Shown here: positions 30,894 to 40,894 of the stretch, piece by piece
Layout of the letters: every line of letters begins with the position of its first letter
How positions within the stretch are numbered: the first letter of the stretch is position 1
NCBI RefSeq assembly: GCF_900111095.1
Contig: NZ_FOGB01000009.1
Coordinates: 1-64,000, forward strand
Length of the DNA stretch: 64,000 nt
Origin: Amphritea atlantica
GTDB lineage: Bacteria > Pseudomonadota > Gammaproteobacteria > Pseudomonadales > Balneatricaceae
Direction: 5' to 3'
The notes under the pieces: model-generated
Databases searched by the model: none
Told to the model about the DNA's origin: nothing
What the model saw: only the letters and a program-made list of their open reading frames with translations
Translations under genes and position numbers: made by a program

Positions 30894-32321
30894 TTAATCC
30901 TCTACGGATTCGGGCACATCATCCATTCCCAGCTCTTTTATCTTGCGGGTGAGAGTGTTTCGCCCCCAACCGAGTAACAGCGAAGCATCCCGGCGTCGCC
31001 CCGCCGTCTGTTTCAGCGCCGCCTCAATCATAATCTTTTCAAACGCCGGTACGGCAGAATCCAGAATAGCGGTCGCCCCCTGCTGCAACTGCTTCTCGGC
31101 CCAGTTACGCAGCGCCTTCTCCCAGTTGGAGGTCACTACCTGCTCATCGCTGGTCTGATCCAGCAACTCCGGCGGCAGATCACTCACCAGCACCTCACGC
31201 CCGGACGCCATAACCGTCAGCCAGCGACAGGTGTTTTCCAACTGACGCACATTACCCGGCCAGGGCAGTGTACTGAGAAACGTCTCGGTATCCGGGTGCA
31301 GCAGCTTCGATTCAACATTCAGTTCTTCCGCCGAGCTTTGCAGGAAGTGGCGTGTCAGGCGGGGAATATCTTCCCGCCGTTCTGCCAGTTTCGGAATGTG
31401 GATGCGGATAACATTCAGACGGTGGAACAGATCCTCCCGGAAACGCCCCTCCTGAACCAGTTTTTCAAGATCCTGATGGGTTGCCGCGATAATCCGCACA
31501 TCCACCTTCACTGAGGTGTGTCCCCCTACCCGGTAAAACTCTCCTTCAGCCAGTACCCGCAGCAAACGGGTCTGGGTATCGGCCGGCATATCGCCGATCT
31601 CGTCAAGAAACAGCGTGCCGCCATCCGCCTGCTCAAAACGCCCTGGGCGGGCTGAGGCCGCACCGGTAAAAGCACCTTTCTCATGGCCAAACAGCTCCGA
31701 CTCGATCAGATCCTTGGGAATAGCCGCCATATTGAGTGGGATAAATGGCTTTGATGAACGGGGACTGTGCTGATGCAACGCATTGGCTACCAGCTCTTTA
31801 CCGGTGCCGGATTCACCGTTGATCAACACCGTAATATTGGACTGAGACAGGCGACCGATCGCGCGAAATACCTCCTGCATTGCCGGGGCTTCACCGATAA
31901 TCTCGGTCTGAGCCTCGGGCTCTTCACCCCGCTGCTGTTGCTGCTCCCGGGCATGTTCCACTGCCCGCATCACCAGCGCCGCTGCCTCATCTATATCAAA
32001 AGGCTTAGGCAGATATTCAAATGCACCGCCCTTGTATGAGGCAACCGCACTATCCAGATCTGAATGCGCTGTCATGATAATAATCGGCAGTTCCGGATGC
32101 TCGGCATTCACTCGCTCAAGCAGATCGAGCCCGTTGATACCCGGCATCCGGATATCACTGACAACAACATCCGGAGTCTCCCGCTGAAGTTGCGTTAACA
32201 TCGTCTCGCCACTTTCAAACAGCGTGACTCTGACCCCTTCGCTGGAGAGGGCTTTATCCATCACCCAGCGAATCGAACGGTCATCATCTACAATCCATAC
32301 AGATGCAGCCTTAGTCATCAT
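30894..32321 (-). CDS. ntrC: Nitrogen regulation response regulator NtrC
   Basis: Sigma-54-dependent activator of nitrogen-limitation genes. The 475-aa protein has a receiver domain with phospho-acceptor Asp56 (VVSDIRMPG), an AAA+ domain with GESGTGKE Walker A near 170 and the sigma-54-contacting GAFTGA loop, and a Fis-type C-terminal helix-turn-helix (RRDASLLLGWGRNTLTRKI). It overlaps ntrB by 4 bp (ATGA). Its own binding sites are visible upstream of ntrB and glnA. Confidence 0.96.
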   Translation of the reverse strand: MMTKAASVWIVDDDRSIRWVMDKALSSEGVRVTLFESGETMLTQLQRETPDVVVSDIRMPGINGLDLLERVNAEHPELPIIIMTAHSDLDSAVASYKGGAFEYLPKPFDIDEAAALVMRAVEHAREQQQQRGEEPEAQTEIIGEAPAMQEVFRAIGRLSQSNITVLINGESGTGKELVANALHQHSPRSSKPFIPLNMAAIPKDLIESELFGHEKGAFTGAASARPGRFEQADGGTLFLDEIGDMPADTQTRLLRVLAEGEFYRVGGHTSVKVDVRIIAATHQDLEKLVQEGRFREDLFHRLNVIRIHIPKLAERREDIPRLTRHFLQSSAEELNVESKLLHPDTETFLSTLPWPGNVRQLENTCRWLTVMASGREVLVSDLPPELLDQTSDEQVVTSNWEKALRNWAEKQLQQGATAILDSAVPAFEKIMIEAALKQTAGRRRDASLLLGWGRNTLTRKIKELGMDDVPESVED

Positions 32322-33382
32322 TGTTGCTCCAGAGGTATTAATAGTTGAAAACAGGTCTCACCAGGAACACTACGGCATTCGATCAGCCCCCGGTGTTGCG
32401 CCAGTACAGATTGAGCAATTGACAATCCCAGGCCCGTTCCGATAGCTCTGCCACTCACCATCGGATAGAAAATTTTCTGTAACAGCTCTTCCGGAATTCC
32501 CGGACCGTTATCGGTGATCTCGACACAGCACACCAGCCGGTGCATCTCAGCACCCAGGGTCAGGTTACGCACTACCCGGGTACGCAACAGAATACGCGGC
32601 TCTTCAACGTCTGACTCCTGTAGCGCCTGCATACTGTTACGCACAATATTCAGCACCGCCTGGATCAACTGCTCCCGATCCCCCATAAATTCGGGCAGAC
32701 TGGGGTCATAGTCGCGCTGAATATGGATCTGACCGCCGACCTCTGCAATCACCAGACTGCTGACATGTTCGAGGATGGAGTGAATATTAACCTCCTCCAT
32801 GCGCGGCATCTTATGCGGCCCCAGCATCCGGTCAACCAGATTTCGCAGTCGGTCCGCCTCTTCAATAATCACCCGGGTATAATCATGCAGTGCCTCATCA
32901 GGAAGCTCACGCTCAAGCAACTGCGCCGCCCCCCGCAATCCGCCCAGCGGATTTTTGATCTCATGGGCTAACCCCCTGACCAGAGAGATCACGGTTTCAT
33001 GATTGCTCAGCAACTCCTCTTCACGGGAGATCCGGATCAACCGGTCCCGCGGGGTCAACTCAATCAACACCAGACGACCATATCTCTCAGGCATTGGATT
33101 AACACTGTAATCAATCGTGATCTCCCGGCCGGTCAGGGTTGTCAGTTTAGCTTCCCGTTTGGTAAATGGATGGCCACTATCCAGAGCACCTTTCAGAGCC
33201 TCACTCTCATCGTCCACCAGAAACCAGCTGTGAAAAGGCAGTTGACGCAGACGCCGGGCACTCGCTTCCAGTAACATTTCAGCCGATGGGTTCATATACA
33301 CCAGCTGTAATTGCCCATCGACCAGCAGTGCCGCCGTCGACAGGTTATCTAATATGTGTTTATGCAGATCCGGTGTTTTCAT
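32318..33382 (-). CDS. ntrB: Nitrogen regulation sensor histidine kinase NtrB
   Basis: Cytoplasmic kinase/phosphatase for NtrC, controlled by PII. The 354-aa protein has an N-terminal PAS domain (about 10-110), a dimerisation domain with phospho-accepting His140 in LAHEIKNPLGG, and a HATPase domain with DNGPGIP and GTGLGLSIA motifs. No membrane helices. Coupled to ntrC by overlapping stop/start; separated from glnA by a terminator and an NtrC-like site. Confidence 0.95.
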   Translation of the reverse strand: MKTPDLHKHILDNLSTAALLVDGQLQLVYMNPSAEMLLEASARRLRQLPFHSWFLVDDESEALKGALDSGHPFTKREAKLTTLTGREITIDYSVNPMPERYGRLVLIELTPRDRLIRISREEELLSNHETVISLVRGLAHEIKNPLGGLRGAAQLLERELPDEALHDYTRVIIEEADRLRNLVDRMLGPHKMPRMEEVNIHSILEHVSSLVIAEVGGQIHIQRDYDPSLPEFMGDREQLIQAVLNIVRNSMQALQESDVEEPRILLRTRVVRNLTLGAEMHRLVCCVEITDNGPGIPEELLQKIFYPMVSGRAIGTGLGLSIAQSVLAQHRGLIECRSVPGETCFQLLIPLEQQ

Positions 33383-33565
33383 CTTTGATGTTCTGCCTCA
33401 GAAACTGACCATGACTGCGTTCGACTCAACACAGGCGGTTGTTATAAAGATGGTAGCAAAAAGCAAACCAACTCAGTGCACAGTTAAAAATGAGCACCAA
33501 ATCAAGGATCTACAGGCTCTGCAACCCGTTTTTACCTACCAGCGACAATTATAGAATAGCACCCA

Positions 33566-33584
33566 TTGCACTATTTTAGTGCAA
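33566..33584 (-). promoter_or_regulatory. NtrC-binding site upstream of ntrBC
   Basis: TTGCACTATTTTAGTGCAA is a near-perfect dyad matching the NtrC consensus TGCACC-N5-GGTGCA in its outer halves. It lies between glnA and ntrB, about 185 bp before the ntrB start, fitting autoregulation of the secondary ntrBC promoter as known in enterics. Confidence 0.7.
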
Positions 33585-33610
33585 CATAATTTGAAGACTA
33601 AATCATCGCA

Positions 33611-33640
33611 AAAAAAAAGCCTCCATAAAGGAGGCTTTTC
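33611..33640 (-). terminator. Terminator after glnA
   Basis: AAGCCTCC and GGAGGCTT flank ATAAA, followed on the reverse strand by a T8-9 run. It separates glnA transcription from ntrBC. Confidence 0.88.
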
Positions 33641-33656
33641 CGGTTAATCCTGTGGA

Positions 33657-35060
33657 TTAAACAGAGTAGTACAGATCGAACTCAACCGGGTGAGTAGTCT
33701 GGCTCACTTTCAGACACTCTTCCTTCTTCAGACCGATATAAGCATCGATCATGTCGTCGGTGAATACACCACCGGCAGTCAGGAAGGCACGATCGTTATC
33801 CAGCGCATCCAGTGCCTCTTCCAGAGAAGCAGCAACGGTTGGAATCGCCAGCGCTTCTTCTGCAGGCAGATCATAGAGATCCTTATCAGCTGGATCACCA
33901 GGGTGAATCTTGTTCTGAATACCGTCCAGACCCGCCATCATCAGTGCAGCAAAGCACAGGTATGGGTTAGCAGATGGATCCGGGAAACGGGTTTCGATAC
34001 GGTAAGCTTTAGGATTAGTCACGTATGGAATACGGATAGAAGCAGAACGGTTACGGGCAGAGTATGCCAGCATAACAGGCGCTTCAAAGCCAGGTACCAG
34101 ACGCTTGTATGCGTTGGTAGAGGCGTTAGTCAGTGCGTTCAGCGCTTTCGCGTGCTTGATAATACCACCGATGTAGAACAGAGCAGTTTCACTCAGACCC
34201 GCATAGGCATCGCCGTGGAAGATATTCACGCCATCTTTAGACAGAGACTGGTGAACATGCATACCAGAACCGTTATCACCGACCAGTGGCTTAGGCATGA
34301 AGGTCGCAGTCTTACCATATGCGTGAGCAACGTTGTGTACACAGTACTTCAGGACCTGAACTTCGTCAGCCTTAGCCGTCAGGGTGTTTGGACCCACACC
34401 GATCTCACACTGACCCGCAGTCGCCACTTCGTGGTGATGTACTTCAATGGTCAGACCCATCGCAGACATTGCATCGCACATCGCCGCACGCAGGTCATGC
34501 AGGGAATCAACCGGAGGAACCGGGAAGTAACCCCCTTTAACCCGTGGACGGTGACCGGTATTACCACCTTCAAAGGTGCTGTTAGTAGACCATGAAGCCT
34601 CTTCAGAACCGATAGTGTAGCCACAACCACTGATATCCGCGTGCCATTTAACTTCATCAAACACGAAAAACTCTGGCTCAGGACCAAAGATAGCGGTGTC
34701 AGCAATACCGGTAGATTTCAGGTAAGCTTCAGCGCGACGGGCAACCGAACGAGGATCACGCTCATAACCCTGACCGGTAGAAGGCTCAACGATATTACAA
34801 CGAACGATGATGGTTGAATCTTCTGCAAATGGGTCCATAACAGACGCAGAATCGTCTGGCTGCAGGATCATGTCAGACTCATTAATTCCCTTCCAGCCAG
34901 CGATGGAAGACCCATCAAACATCTTGCCTTCTTCAAAGAAGTCTTCGCTAATTTCGGTTACTGGGATAGTAACGTGCTGCTCTTTACCGTGGGTATCGGT
35001 GAAACGCATATCAACCCACTTAACATCATGCTCTTTGATCAGATTCAGAGTCTCTGACAT
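33657..35060 (-). CDS. glnA: Glutamine synthetase type I
   Basis: ATP-dependent synthesis of glutamine from glutamate and ammonium; dodecameric GSI-beta enzyme. The 467-aa product has the [11 protein letters not shown] segment near 49-59, [10 protein letters not shown] in the catalytic core and adenylylation-site Tyr396 in [10 protein letters not shown], so activity can be controlled by GlnE. Length is standard (E. coli 469). Upstream lie a sigma-54 promoter and two NtrC sites. Confidence 0.97.
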   Translation of the reverse strand: MSETLNLIKEHDVKWVDMRFTDTHGKEQHVTIPVTEISEDFFEEGKMFDGSSIAGWKGINESDMILQPDDSASVMDPFAEDSTIIVRCNIVEPSTGQGYERDPRSVARRAEAYLKSTGIADTAIFGPEPEFFVFDEVKWHADISGCGYTIGSEEASWSTNSTFEGGNTGHRPRVKGGYFPVPPVDSLHDLRAAMCDAMSAMGLTIEVHHHEVATAGQCEIGVGPNTLTAKADEVQVLKYCVHNVAHAYGKTATFMPKPLVGDNGSGMHVHQSLSKDGVNIFHGDAYAGLSETALFYIGGIIKHAKALNALTNASTNAYKRLVPGFEAPVMLAYSARNRSASIRIPYVTNPKAYRIETRFPDPSANPYLCFAALMMAGLDGIQNKIHPGDPADKDLYDLPAEEALAIPTVAASLEEALDALDNDRAFLTAGGVFTDDMIDAYIGLKKEECLKVSQTTHPVEFDLYYSV

Positions 35061-35155
35061 TTGACTTTCTCCACTAGATTATATTGTCAGACCCCCAACC
35101 GATTAGACACAACTGCATAGCAGCCTAACCAGTCAGGTTTGTTTCGCCTTTAAGC

Positions 35156-35171
35156 AGCAAGTGGTATGCCA
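35156..35171 (-). promoter_or_regulatory. Sigma-54 promoter of glnA
   Basis: Reverse-strand TGGCAT-N5-TTGCT matches the -24/-12 consensus TGGCAC-N5-TTGCW with one change. It lies about 95 bp upstream of the glnA start, downstream of two NtrC sites. Confidence 0.82.
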
Positions 35172-35246
35172 GTTTGCGCCAGCACCGAAAACACGCGACA
35201 TAGAGCGGTTCTGATCAGATTTGAAACAATTTAAACTCTGCAAAAT

Positions 35247-35261
35247 GAACCAAAATAGAGC
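35247..35261 (-). promoter_or_regulatory. NtrC-binding site 1 of glnA
   Basis: GAACCAAAATAGAGC resembles the NtrC dyad half-sites (GCACC/GGTGC) around an AAAATA core. It is centred about 90 bp upstream of the sigma-54 element. Confidence 0.6.
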
Positions 35262-35276
35262 AAAGAGACAAATATT

Positions 35277-35291
35277 GAACCAAAATAGTGC
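35277..35291 (-). promoter_or_regulatory. NtrC-binding site 2 of glnA
   Basis: GAACCAAAATAGTGC repeats site 1 with a 30-bp centre-to-centre distance, three helical turns, as in the tandem NtrC enhancer sites of enteric glnA. Confidence 0.65.
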
Positions 35292-35499
35292 ATATCCCGT
35301 TTTCCCGGTTTACCTGCTCCCTCGCTGCCTCAAAAAGGTGCCATCATATTACTCCAACATATAGTACTTATCCTCTAAAACAGATCAACAAACCGGAAAA
35401 AAAACTATTTTTGCCATTGAGTACATAAGAAAGACGCAGCTGCGGAATATCTCATGTATAATGTGCGCTTCTAAAATTTGTCTGCACAGGTCCCCAGAC

Positions 35500-37317
35500 G
35501 TGATCGAAAACTTAAGAAACATCGCCATCATTGCCCACGTTGACCATGGTAAAACCACCCTGGTTGATAAACTTCTCTCACAGTCCGGTACACTGGGCCG
35601 TCGGGACGAAGGCACCGAACGGATCATGGATTCGAACGACCAGGAAAAAGAACGGGGTATCACCATTCTGGCAAAAAATACCGCCATCGAATGGAACGAC
35701 TACCATATCAACATTGTTGATACTCCGGGACACGCCGACTTTGGTGGTGAAGTTGAACGGGTACTGTCAATGGTCGACTGCGTTTGCCTGCTGGTAGATG
35801 CGGTTGATGGCCCGATGCCGCAAACCCGCTTTGTGACACAGAAAGCCTTTGAACAGGGGCTGCGTCCTATCGTCGTGGTCAATAAAGTAGACCGCCCAGG
35901 ATCACGTCCGGATTATGTTATCGATCAGGTTTTCGATCTGTTTGACAGCCTCGGCGCAACCGATGAGCAACTGGACTTTCCAATCATCTACGCATCTGCA
36001 CTGAACGGTGTAGCCGGTAACGAGCCAGATCAACTGGCCGATGACATGACACCGCTGTTTGAAGCGATTGTTAAACATGTAAACCCACCCCAGGTCGATA
36101 CTGTTGGACCGTTCCAGATGCAGATCTCTGCACTGGACTATAACAGCTATGTCGGCGTTATTGGTGTGGGACGGGTATCCCGCGGTACCGTGAAACTGAA
36201 CCACGTCGTCAAAGTCATTGATCGTGATGGCAAGGTTCGAAACGGTAAAGTTCAGAAGATCATGGGATATCTGGGCCTGGATCGTATCGACGTCGAGTCT
36301 GCACAGGCTGGCGATATTATCTGCGTTACCGGTATCGATGCCCTGAATATCTCCGATACTCTGTGTGACCCGGCAGCCGTCGAAGCGCTACCACCGCTGT
36401 CTGTGGATGAGCCGACAGTATCGATGACCTTCCAGGTTAACGACTCTCCTTTTGCCGGTCAGGATGGTAAATTTGTTACCAGCCGCAACATCAAAGACCG
36501 CCTGGATCGCGAACTGATTCACAACGTTGCTTTACGCGTTGAGCAGGGTGACTCTCCAGAGAAGTTTAAAGTGTCCGGTCGTGGTGAACTGCACCTGTCG
36601 GTGCTGATTGAGTCCATGCGCCGCGAAGGCTTTGAGCTGGGGGTTTCCCGTCCTGAGGTTATTCAGAAAGAGGTTGACGGTAAAACTCACGAGCCTTTTG
36701 AGATCGTCATGATCGATGTTGAAGAACAGCATCAGGGCAGCATCATTGAAGAGCTGGGTAAACGCAGAGCGGATATGACCAATATGGAAGTGGATGGCAA
36801 GGGGCGTATACGTCTGACTTTCCTGATCCCTTCCCGCGGTCTGATCGGCTTCCGTTCACAGTTCCTGACCATGACTTCCGGTACCGGCATCATGACCTCA
36901 GTGTTTGACCACTACGGTGAAGTCAAAGAGGGTGAAGTGCTGAGCCGTAATAACGGGGTACTGGTTTCAATGGTGACCGGTAAAGCACTGGGTTACTCCC
37001 TGTGGAACCTGCAGGAACGTGGCCGTCTGTGCATTGAACCCAACATCGAAGTCTATGAAGGGATGATTCTGGGTATTCACAGCCGCAGTAATGACCTTGC
37101 GGTCAATCCGATCAAAGGCAAGCAGCTGACTAACGTTCGTGCCTCCGGTACCGACGAAAACATTCAGTTGACACCGCCGGTGCGCTTTACCCTGGAACAG
37201 GCTCTGGACTTCATCGAAGATGATGAACTGGTGGAAGTCACACCGCTGAACATCCGCATCCGTAAAAAGATGCTCACTGAGAACGAGCGTAAGCGTCACT
37301 CCCGCTCAGGCAAGTAA
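35500..37317 (+). CDS. typA: Translational GTPase TypA/BipA
   Basis: Ribosome-associated GTPase involved in 50S assembly and stress/low-temperature adaptation. The 605-aa protein has G1 [10 protein letters not shown]3 DTPGHADF and G4 NKVD motifs, EF-G-like domains II, III and V, and the BipA-specific C-terminal domain. GTG 35500 ([19 protein letters not shown]) is the start by comparison with E. coli TypA; the ATG 13 codons upstream overlaps a probable -10 (TATAAT, 35456-35461). Divergent from glnA, as in many gammaproteobacteria. Confidence 0.95.
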   Translation: MIENLRNIAIIAHVDHGKTTLVDKLLSQSGTLGRRDEGTERIMDSNDQEKERGITILAKNTAIEWNDYHINIVDTPGHADFGGEVERVLSMVDCVCLLVDAVDGPMPQTRFVTQKAFEQGLRPIVVVNKVDRPGSRPDYVIDQVFDLFDSLGATDEQLDFPIIYASALNGVAGNEPDQLADDMTPLFEAIVKHVNPPQVDTVGPFQMQISALDYNSYVGVIGVGRVSRGTVKLNHVVKVIDRDGKVRNGKVQKIMGYLGLDRIDVESAQAGDIICVTGIDALNISDTLCDPAAVEALPPLSVDEPTVSMTFQVNDSPFAGQDGKFVTSRNIKDRLDRELIHNVALRVEQGDSPEKFKVSGRGELHLSVLIESMRREGFELGVSRPEVIQKEVDGKTHEPFEIVMIDVEEQHQGSIIEELGKRRADMTNMEVDGKGRIRLTFLIPSRGLIGFRSQFLTMTSGTGIMTSVFDHYGEVKEGEVLSRNNGVLVSMVTGKALGYSLWNLQERGRLCIEPNIEVYEGMILGIHSRSNDLAVNPIKGKQLTNVRASGTDENIQLTPPVRFTLEQALDFIEDDELVEVTPLNIRIRKKMLTENERKRHSRSGK

Positions 37318-37359
37318 ATGCTTTAACTTTTTCAAAAAGCGTTTATATCTGCACGTAAA

Positions 37360-37390
37360 TAGCCCGGACAGCGACCGCTGTTCCGGGCTA
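37360..37390. repeat. Long GC-rich hairpin between typA and pip
   Basis: TAGCCCGG-A-CAGCG pairs with CGCTG-T-T-CCGGGCTA with a 2-nt centre. The T tract needed for a standard terminator is missing; it may still end typA transcription or protect the 3' end. Confidence 0.5.
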
Positions 37391-37427
37391 TACTCCCGGT
37401 GTCTGCCAGACTGACAAGGACACTCAT

Positions 37428-38378
37428 ATGAACACCCTCTTTCCCGATATTCACCCGTATAAACAGCACTATCTTGCTGTTGATGATCTGCATACCCTCT
37501 ATATAGAAGAGAGCGGCAACGCCCAGGGAATCCCGGTTCTGTTTATTCACGGCGGCCCCGGTGGCGGCACCAGCAGCTACCACCGCAGTTTCTTTGACCC
37601 GGAAAAATACCGCATTATTCTGTTCGACCAACGCGGCTGTGGCCAGTCTACGCCCCATGCAGAGCTGCAGGATAACACCACTGCGCACCTGATCAGTGAT
37701 ATCGAAAAGATCCGCCTGCACCTCAATGTAGATGAGTGGCTACTATTTGGTGGCTCATGGGGGTCTACCCTCAGCCTGCTGTACGCCGAAAGCTTTCCTG
37801 AACGGGTTTCAGGTATGATCCTGCGCGGTATATTCCTCTGTCGGAAACGGGATATCCACTGGTTCTATCAGGAGGGTGCCAGCGCTATCTTCCCGGACTA
37901 TTGGAAAGAGTACCGAAAAGTGATCCCGGAAGGAGAACGCACAGATATGCTGCAGGCATATTATCAGCGCCTGATATCCGATAATGAAATCGCCCGGATG
38001 TCCGCCGCCAAGGCATGGTCTGTCTGGGAGGGACGTTGCTCGACCCTGGACCCTAACGGCGACATCGTTGATCACTTTGGCGATCCCCATATCGCTCTGG
38101 CCATGGCGCGGATAGAAGCACACTACTTTATTAACGAAGCCTTTATCGAGCCAGACCAGATTATTCGTGATGCCCACAGAATTCAGCAGATACCCACGGT
38201 GATTGTACATGGCCGCTATGATATGGTCTGCCCAATTGAGCAGGCGTTTGCTCTCTATGACGCACTACCCCAGGCTGAACTACACATTGTCAGAGATGCG
38301 GGCCACAGTGCGCTGGAAGCGGGTATCACGGACAACCTGATAAAAGCCACCAATCAGTTCGCACAATCTAAAGCCTGA
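37428..38378 (+). CDS. pip: Prolyl aminopeptidase (proline iminopeptidase)
   Basis: Serine peptidase (family S33, alpha/beta hydrolase) that removes N-terminal proline. The 316-aa protein has HGGPGGG at 41-47 (oxyanion hole), nucleophile Ser110 in GGSWGSTLSL, and the His of DAGHSALE near the C terminus. Length is normal. AAGGACA ribosome-binding site upstream. It leads a plus-strand run pip-dtd-AEC transporter with short gaps. Confidence 0.93.
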   Translation: MNTLFPDIHPYKQHYLAVDDLHTLYIEESGNAQGIPVLFIHGGPGGGTSSYHRSFFDPEKYRIILFDQRGCGQSTPHAELQDNTTAHLISDIEKIRLHLNVDEWLLFGGSWGSTLSLLYAESFPERVSGMILRGIFLCRKRDIHWFYQEGASAIFPDYWKEYRKVIPEGERTDMLQAYYQRLISDNEIARMSAAKAWSVWEGRCSTLDPNGDIVDHFGDPHIALAMARIEAHYFINEAFIEPDQIIRDAHRIQQIPTVIVHGRYDMVCPIEQAFALYDALPQAELHIVRDAGHSALEAGITDNLIKATNQFAQSKA

Positions 38379-38399
38379 TTAAGTCATCCAGGAGTCAAG

Positions 38400-38837
38400 T
38401 TGAAAGCACTTATTCAGCGGGTACAATCCGCCTCTGTTGATATCGCCGGAGAGCGCCATGGTGAGATTGGTGCGGGCATACTCCTGCTGCTGGGGGTTGA
38501 AAAAACCGATACCCAGAGCAGCGCAGATAAACTGTTACAGAAGATTCTTAATTACCGGATTTTTGCGGATGCAGAGGGCAGAATGAACCTCAATCTGCAA
38601 CAACGGCAAGGCGGGTTACTGATCGTATCTCAGTTTACCCTGGTAGCCGATACCGCCAAAGGCCTGCGCCCGGGTTTTTCCAAAGGCGCAACACCGCAAC
38701 AGGGTGAAGCCCTGTATCAATACTTTGTTGATCAGGCCCGCGCGCAGCACCCTGACGTAGCAACCGGCCGTTTCGGCGCAGATATGCAGGTCAGTCTTAT
38801 CAACGATGGTCCTGTGACCTTTTTACTGGAAGTCTGA
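38400..38837 (+). CDS. dtd: D-aminoacyl-tRNA deacylase
   Basis: Homodimeric editing enzyme that hydrolyses D-aminoacyl-tRNAs (and Gly-tRNA(Ala)). The 145-aa protein starts [18 protein letters not shown] and has the active-site [12 protein letters not shown] motif and the [12 protein letters not shown] terminus containing the cross-subunit Gly-Pro pair. TTG start with AGGAG about 6 nt upstream. Confidence 0.95.
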   Translation: MKALIQRVQSASVDIAGERHGEIGAGILLLLGVEKTDTQSSADKLLQKILNYRIFADAEGRMNLNLQQRQGGLLIVSQFTLVADTAKGLRPGFSKGATPQQGEALYQYFVDQARAQHPDVATGRFGADMQVSLINDGPVTFLLEV

Positions 38838-38842
38838 CCCCG

Positions 38843-39736
38843 ATGGAAACGACCACCCTGGCACTTGCTGAACGGATATTCCTGACCGTTTTCCCCCTCT
38901 TTGCTATTGTTCTCTGTGGTTATCTGTATGGCCGCTATAAAAAACCCGATATGGCTCTGGCCAACCAGTTAAATATGGATATCTTCGTGCCAGCACTGAT
39001 CTTCTTTGTGCTGTCAGACAAATCCTTTGATCTGGTCAAATACCAGGCACTGGCATTAGCTGCCGCGATCGTCATACTGGGCTCTGGCCTGCTGATCTGG
39101 CCGTTGTGCAAGCTGCTGAAAGTACAACCAAAAACCTTTCTCCCACCAATGATGTTCAGCAACAGTGGTAATCTGGGGCTGCCCCTGATTATCCTGGCCT
39201 TTGGCGAACAGGCTCTGCCCGCGGCGATCATGCTGTTTATTGTTGAGATGACCCTGCATTTTACCGTCGGTATCTATATGATGGATCATCGCACCCACCC
39301 CTGGCGACTGTTGCGCATGCCCATCATTATCGCCACCATCGCCGGGCTAGGCTGGAGCAGCCTCAATCTCACAGTACCCGCCTCCATCGCCACCGCATTG
39401 GATATGCTGGGACAGATCTCGATCCCTCTGTTACTGTTCACCCTTGGGGTTAGACTGATCACGGTCGACTTCAGCGCCTGGAGAATCGGTATCACAGGTG
39501 CCATCATCAGTCCGGCTATCGGCGTTGTCATCGCTTTTTTAATCCAGCAACTGTTACATCTTGAAGCGCAACAGTTTGCCTATCTGATTATCTTTGGCGC
39601 GCTGCCTCCCGCAGTGCTTAACTACATTGTTGCCGAGCAATATAACCAGGAACCGAAACAGGTCGCATCGATTGTTTTACTCGGTAATATGGGCGCACTG
39701 ATCTTCATCCCCCTCACACTGGTGTTTGTGCTATAA
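38843..39736 (+). CDS. AEC family auxin-efflux-type permease
   Basis: A 297-aa integral membrane protein with about ten hydrophobic helices, of the auxin efflux carrier (AEC) family. Family members in bacteria export or take up organic acids such as malate and malonate. The conserved NSGNLGLPL segment (near 111-119) after the fourth helix is characteristic. It starts 5 bp after dtd and is likely co-transcribed. Substrate unknown. Confidence 0.85.
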   Translation: METTTLALAERIFLTVFPLFAIVLCGYLYGRYKKPDMALANQLNMDIFVPALIFFVLSDKSFDLVKYQALALAAAIVILGSGLLIWPLCKLLKVQPKTFLPPMMFSNSGNLGLPLIILAFGEQALPAAIMLFIVEMTLHFTVGIYMMDHRTHPWRLLRMPIIIATIAGLGWSSLNLTVPASIATALDMLGQISIPLLLFTLGVRLITVDFSAWRIGITGAIISPAIGVVIAFLIQQLLHLEAQQFAYLIIFGALPPAVLNYIVAEQYNQEPKQVASIVLLGNMGALIFIPLTLVFVL

Positions 39737-39760
39737 AAAAGGCTGCCATAAGGCAGCCTC
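39735..39760 (-). terminator. Terminator downstream of the ComEA-like gene
   Basis: GGCTGCC and GGCAGCC flank ATAA. T6 follows on the reverse strand, so it ends the reverse-strand gene and lies directly after the converging AEC gene. Confidence 0.8.
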
Positions 39761-39794
39761 TACAACATTTTTCACAACAATAAGTGCTTAAACC

Positions 39795-40076
39795 TTACTG
39801 CGGCTCATCCACCATAATGCTTTGCAGGTTTTTAGCCACAGTCGAACTGCCTATGCCCTTCACGTTCGCCAGCTCGTCAACCGTTTTGAACGGGCCATTT
39901 GCTTCACGGTAATCAATGATCGCTTTCGCCTTTGCTGGCCCCACCCCCTGCAGCACTTCAGCAAGCTGATCGGCAGTGGCGGTGTTGATGTTCAGCATTG
40001 GCTCGGCAGAGACTCCCAGAGGCAGACTCAGGCACAGACACAGTACTATCGATTTAAGACACGAATTCCATTTCAT
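39795..40076 (-). CDS. ComEA-like helix-hairpin-helix protein
   Basis: A 93-aa secreted protein: signal peptide about 1-24 (cleavage near VSA-EP), then a ComEA-type double helix-hairpin-helix with LNINTATADQLAEVLQGVGPAKA and VDELANVKGIGSSTV. Such proteins bind DNA in the periplasm and take part in uptake during transformation. ATG 40076 gives a proper signal peptide; the longer frame (to 40154) would cross the pyrF terminator. ComEA function is inferred; similar small HhH proteins occur in non-competent bacteria. Confidence 0.85.
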   Translation of the reverse strand: MKWNSCLKSIVLCLCLSLPLGVSAEPMLNINTATADQLAEVLQGVGPAKAKAIIDYREANGPFKTVDELANVKGIGSSTVAKNLQSIMVDEPQ

Positions 40077-40098
40077 AGCTATTTCCTTCTGGTTAATA

Positions 40099-40124
40099 AA
40101 AAAGCCGGTAAACACCGGCTTTAC
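40099..40124 (-). terminator. Terminator after pyrF
   Basis: AAAGCCGGT and ACCGGCTTT flank AAAC and are followed by T-rich sequence on the reverse strand. Ends the long gyrA-to-pyrF region. Confidence 0.8.
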
Positions 40125-40154
40125 TATTAATAGCATATGACAAAAATGTGACAA

Positions 40155-40862
40155 CTAACGTGCCGCAAGAATCTCCTGTTCGATCCGTCCCAACGCGTCA
40201 ACCGGCACCTGAGCCTGGGTAATCGGTCGCCCGATAACCAAATGTGTACTGCCGGCAACAATGGCCTCACCCGGAGTCATAATACGCTTCTGATCCCCCA
40301 CTTCGGCATCCGCAGGACGAATACCCGGCGTCACCAGTTGGAAGTCCGCAGAAACGAGCTGTCGAAGAGGCCGGACCTCCTGCGCTGAACAGACCACACC
40401 ATCCAGCCCGCTGTTCTGCGTCAGTAGTGCAAGACGTTTAACCTGTTCGAGAGGATTAATATCCAGACCGATATCTGCCAGATCCTGCTGTTCCATACTG
40501 GTCAGGACGGTCACTGCGATCAGCAGTGTTTGCGCCCCATTAACCTGATCTAACTCGTTGCGCGCTGCTTCCATCATCCGTCGGCCGCCGGAGGCATGCA
40601 CATTAACCATCCATACCCCCATCTCAGCAGCAGCTCTCACCGCTTTGGCCGTGGTGTTAGGAATGTCATGAAATTTGAGATCCAGAAAAACCTCAAACCC
40701 TTTGTTGTGCAACGCTTCAACCACTGCGGGCCCCGCCCGGGTAAATAACTCTTTGCCGACTTTAACACGACATCTTTCAGGGTCCAGTTGATCCGCCATC
40801 TTCAGGGCTGAAATCTGGTCCGGGTAATCCAGCGCAACAATAACCCGCTTTAAATCATTCAT
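40155..40862 (-). CDS. pyrF: Orotidine 5'-phosphate decarboxylase
   Basis: Last step of UMP synthesis. The 235-aa TIM-barrel protein has the catalytic [10 protein letters not shown] tetrad segment near 58-67, VIVALDYPD at the N terminus and the phosphate-binding VIGRPITQA near the C terminus. I prefer ATG 40862 (MNDLKRVIV), with GAGAAG upstream, over ATG 40877, which would add five residues. It follows lapB by about 30 bp, as in many gammaproteobacteria. Confidence 0.93.
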   Translation of the reverse strand: MNDLKRVIVALDYPDQISALKMADQLDPERCRVKVGKELFTRAGPAVVEALHNKGFEVFLDLKFHDIPNTTAKAVRAAAEMGVWMVNVHASGGRRMMEAARNELDQVNGAQTLLIAVTVLTSMEQQDLADIGLDINPLEQVKRLALLTQNSGLDGVVCSAQEVRPLRQLVSADFQLVTPGIRPADAEVGDQKRIMTPGEAIVAGSTHLVIGRPITQAQVPVDALGRIEQEILAAR

Positions 40863-40894
40863 TCGGCTACTTCTCATACAGATTCTGATCCGGT

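Noticed and set aside
33690-34595. 301-codon plus-strand ORF
   Set aside because: Antisense to glnA; composition rich in Arg/Gln/Val, typical of a shadow frame.
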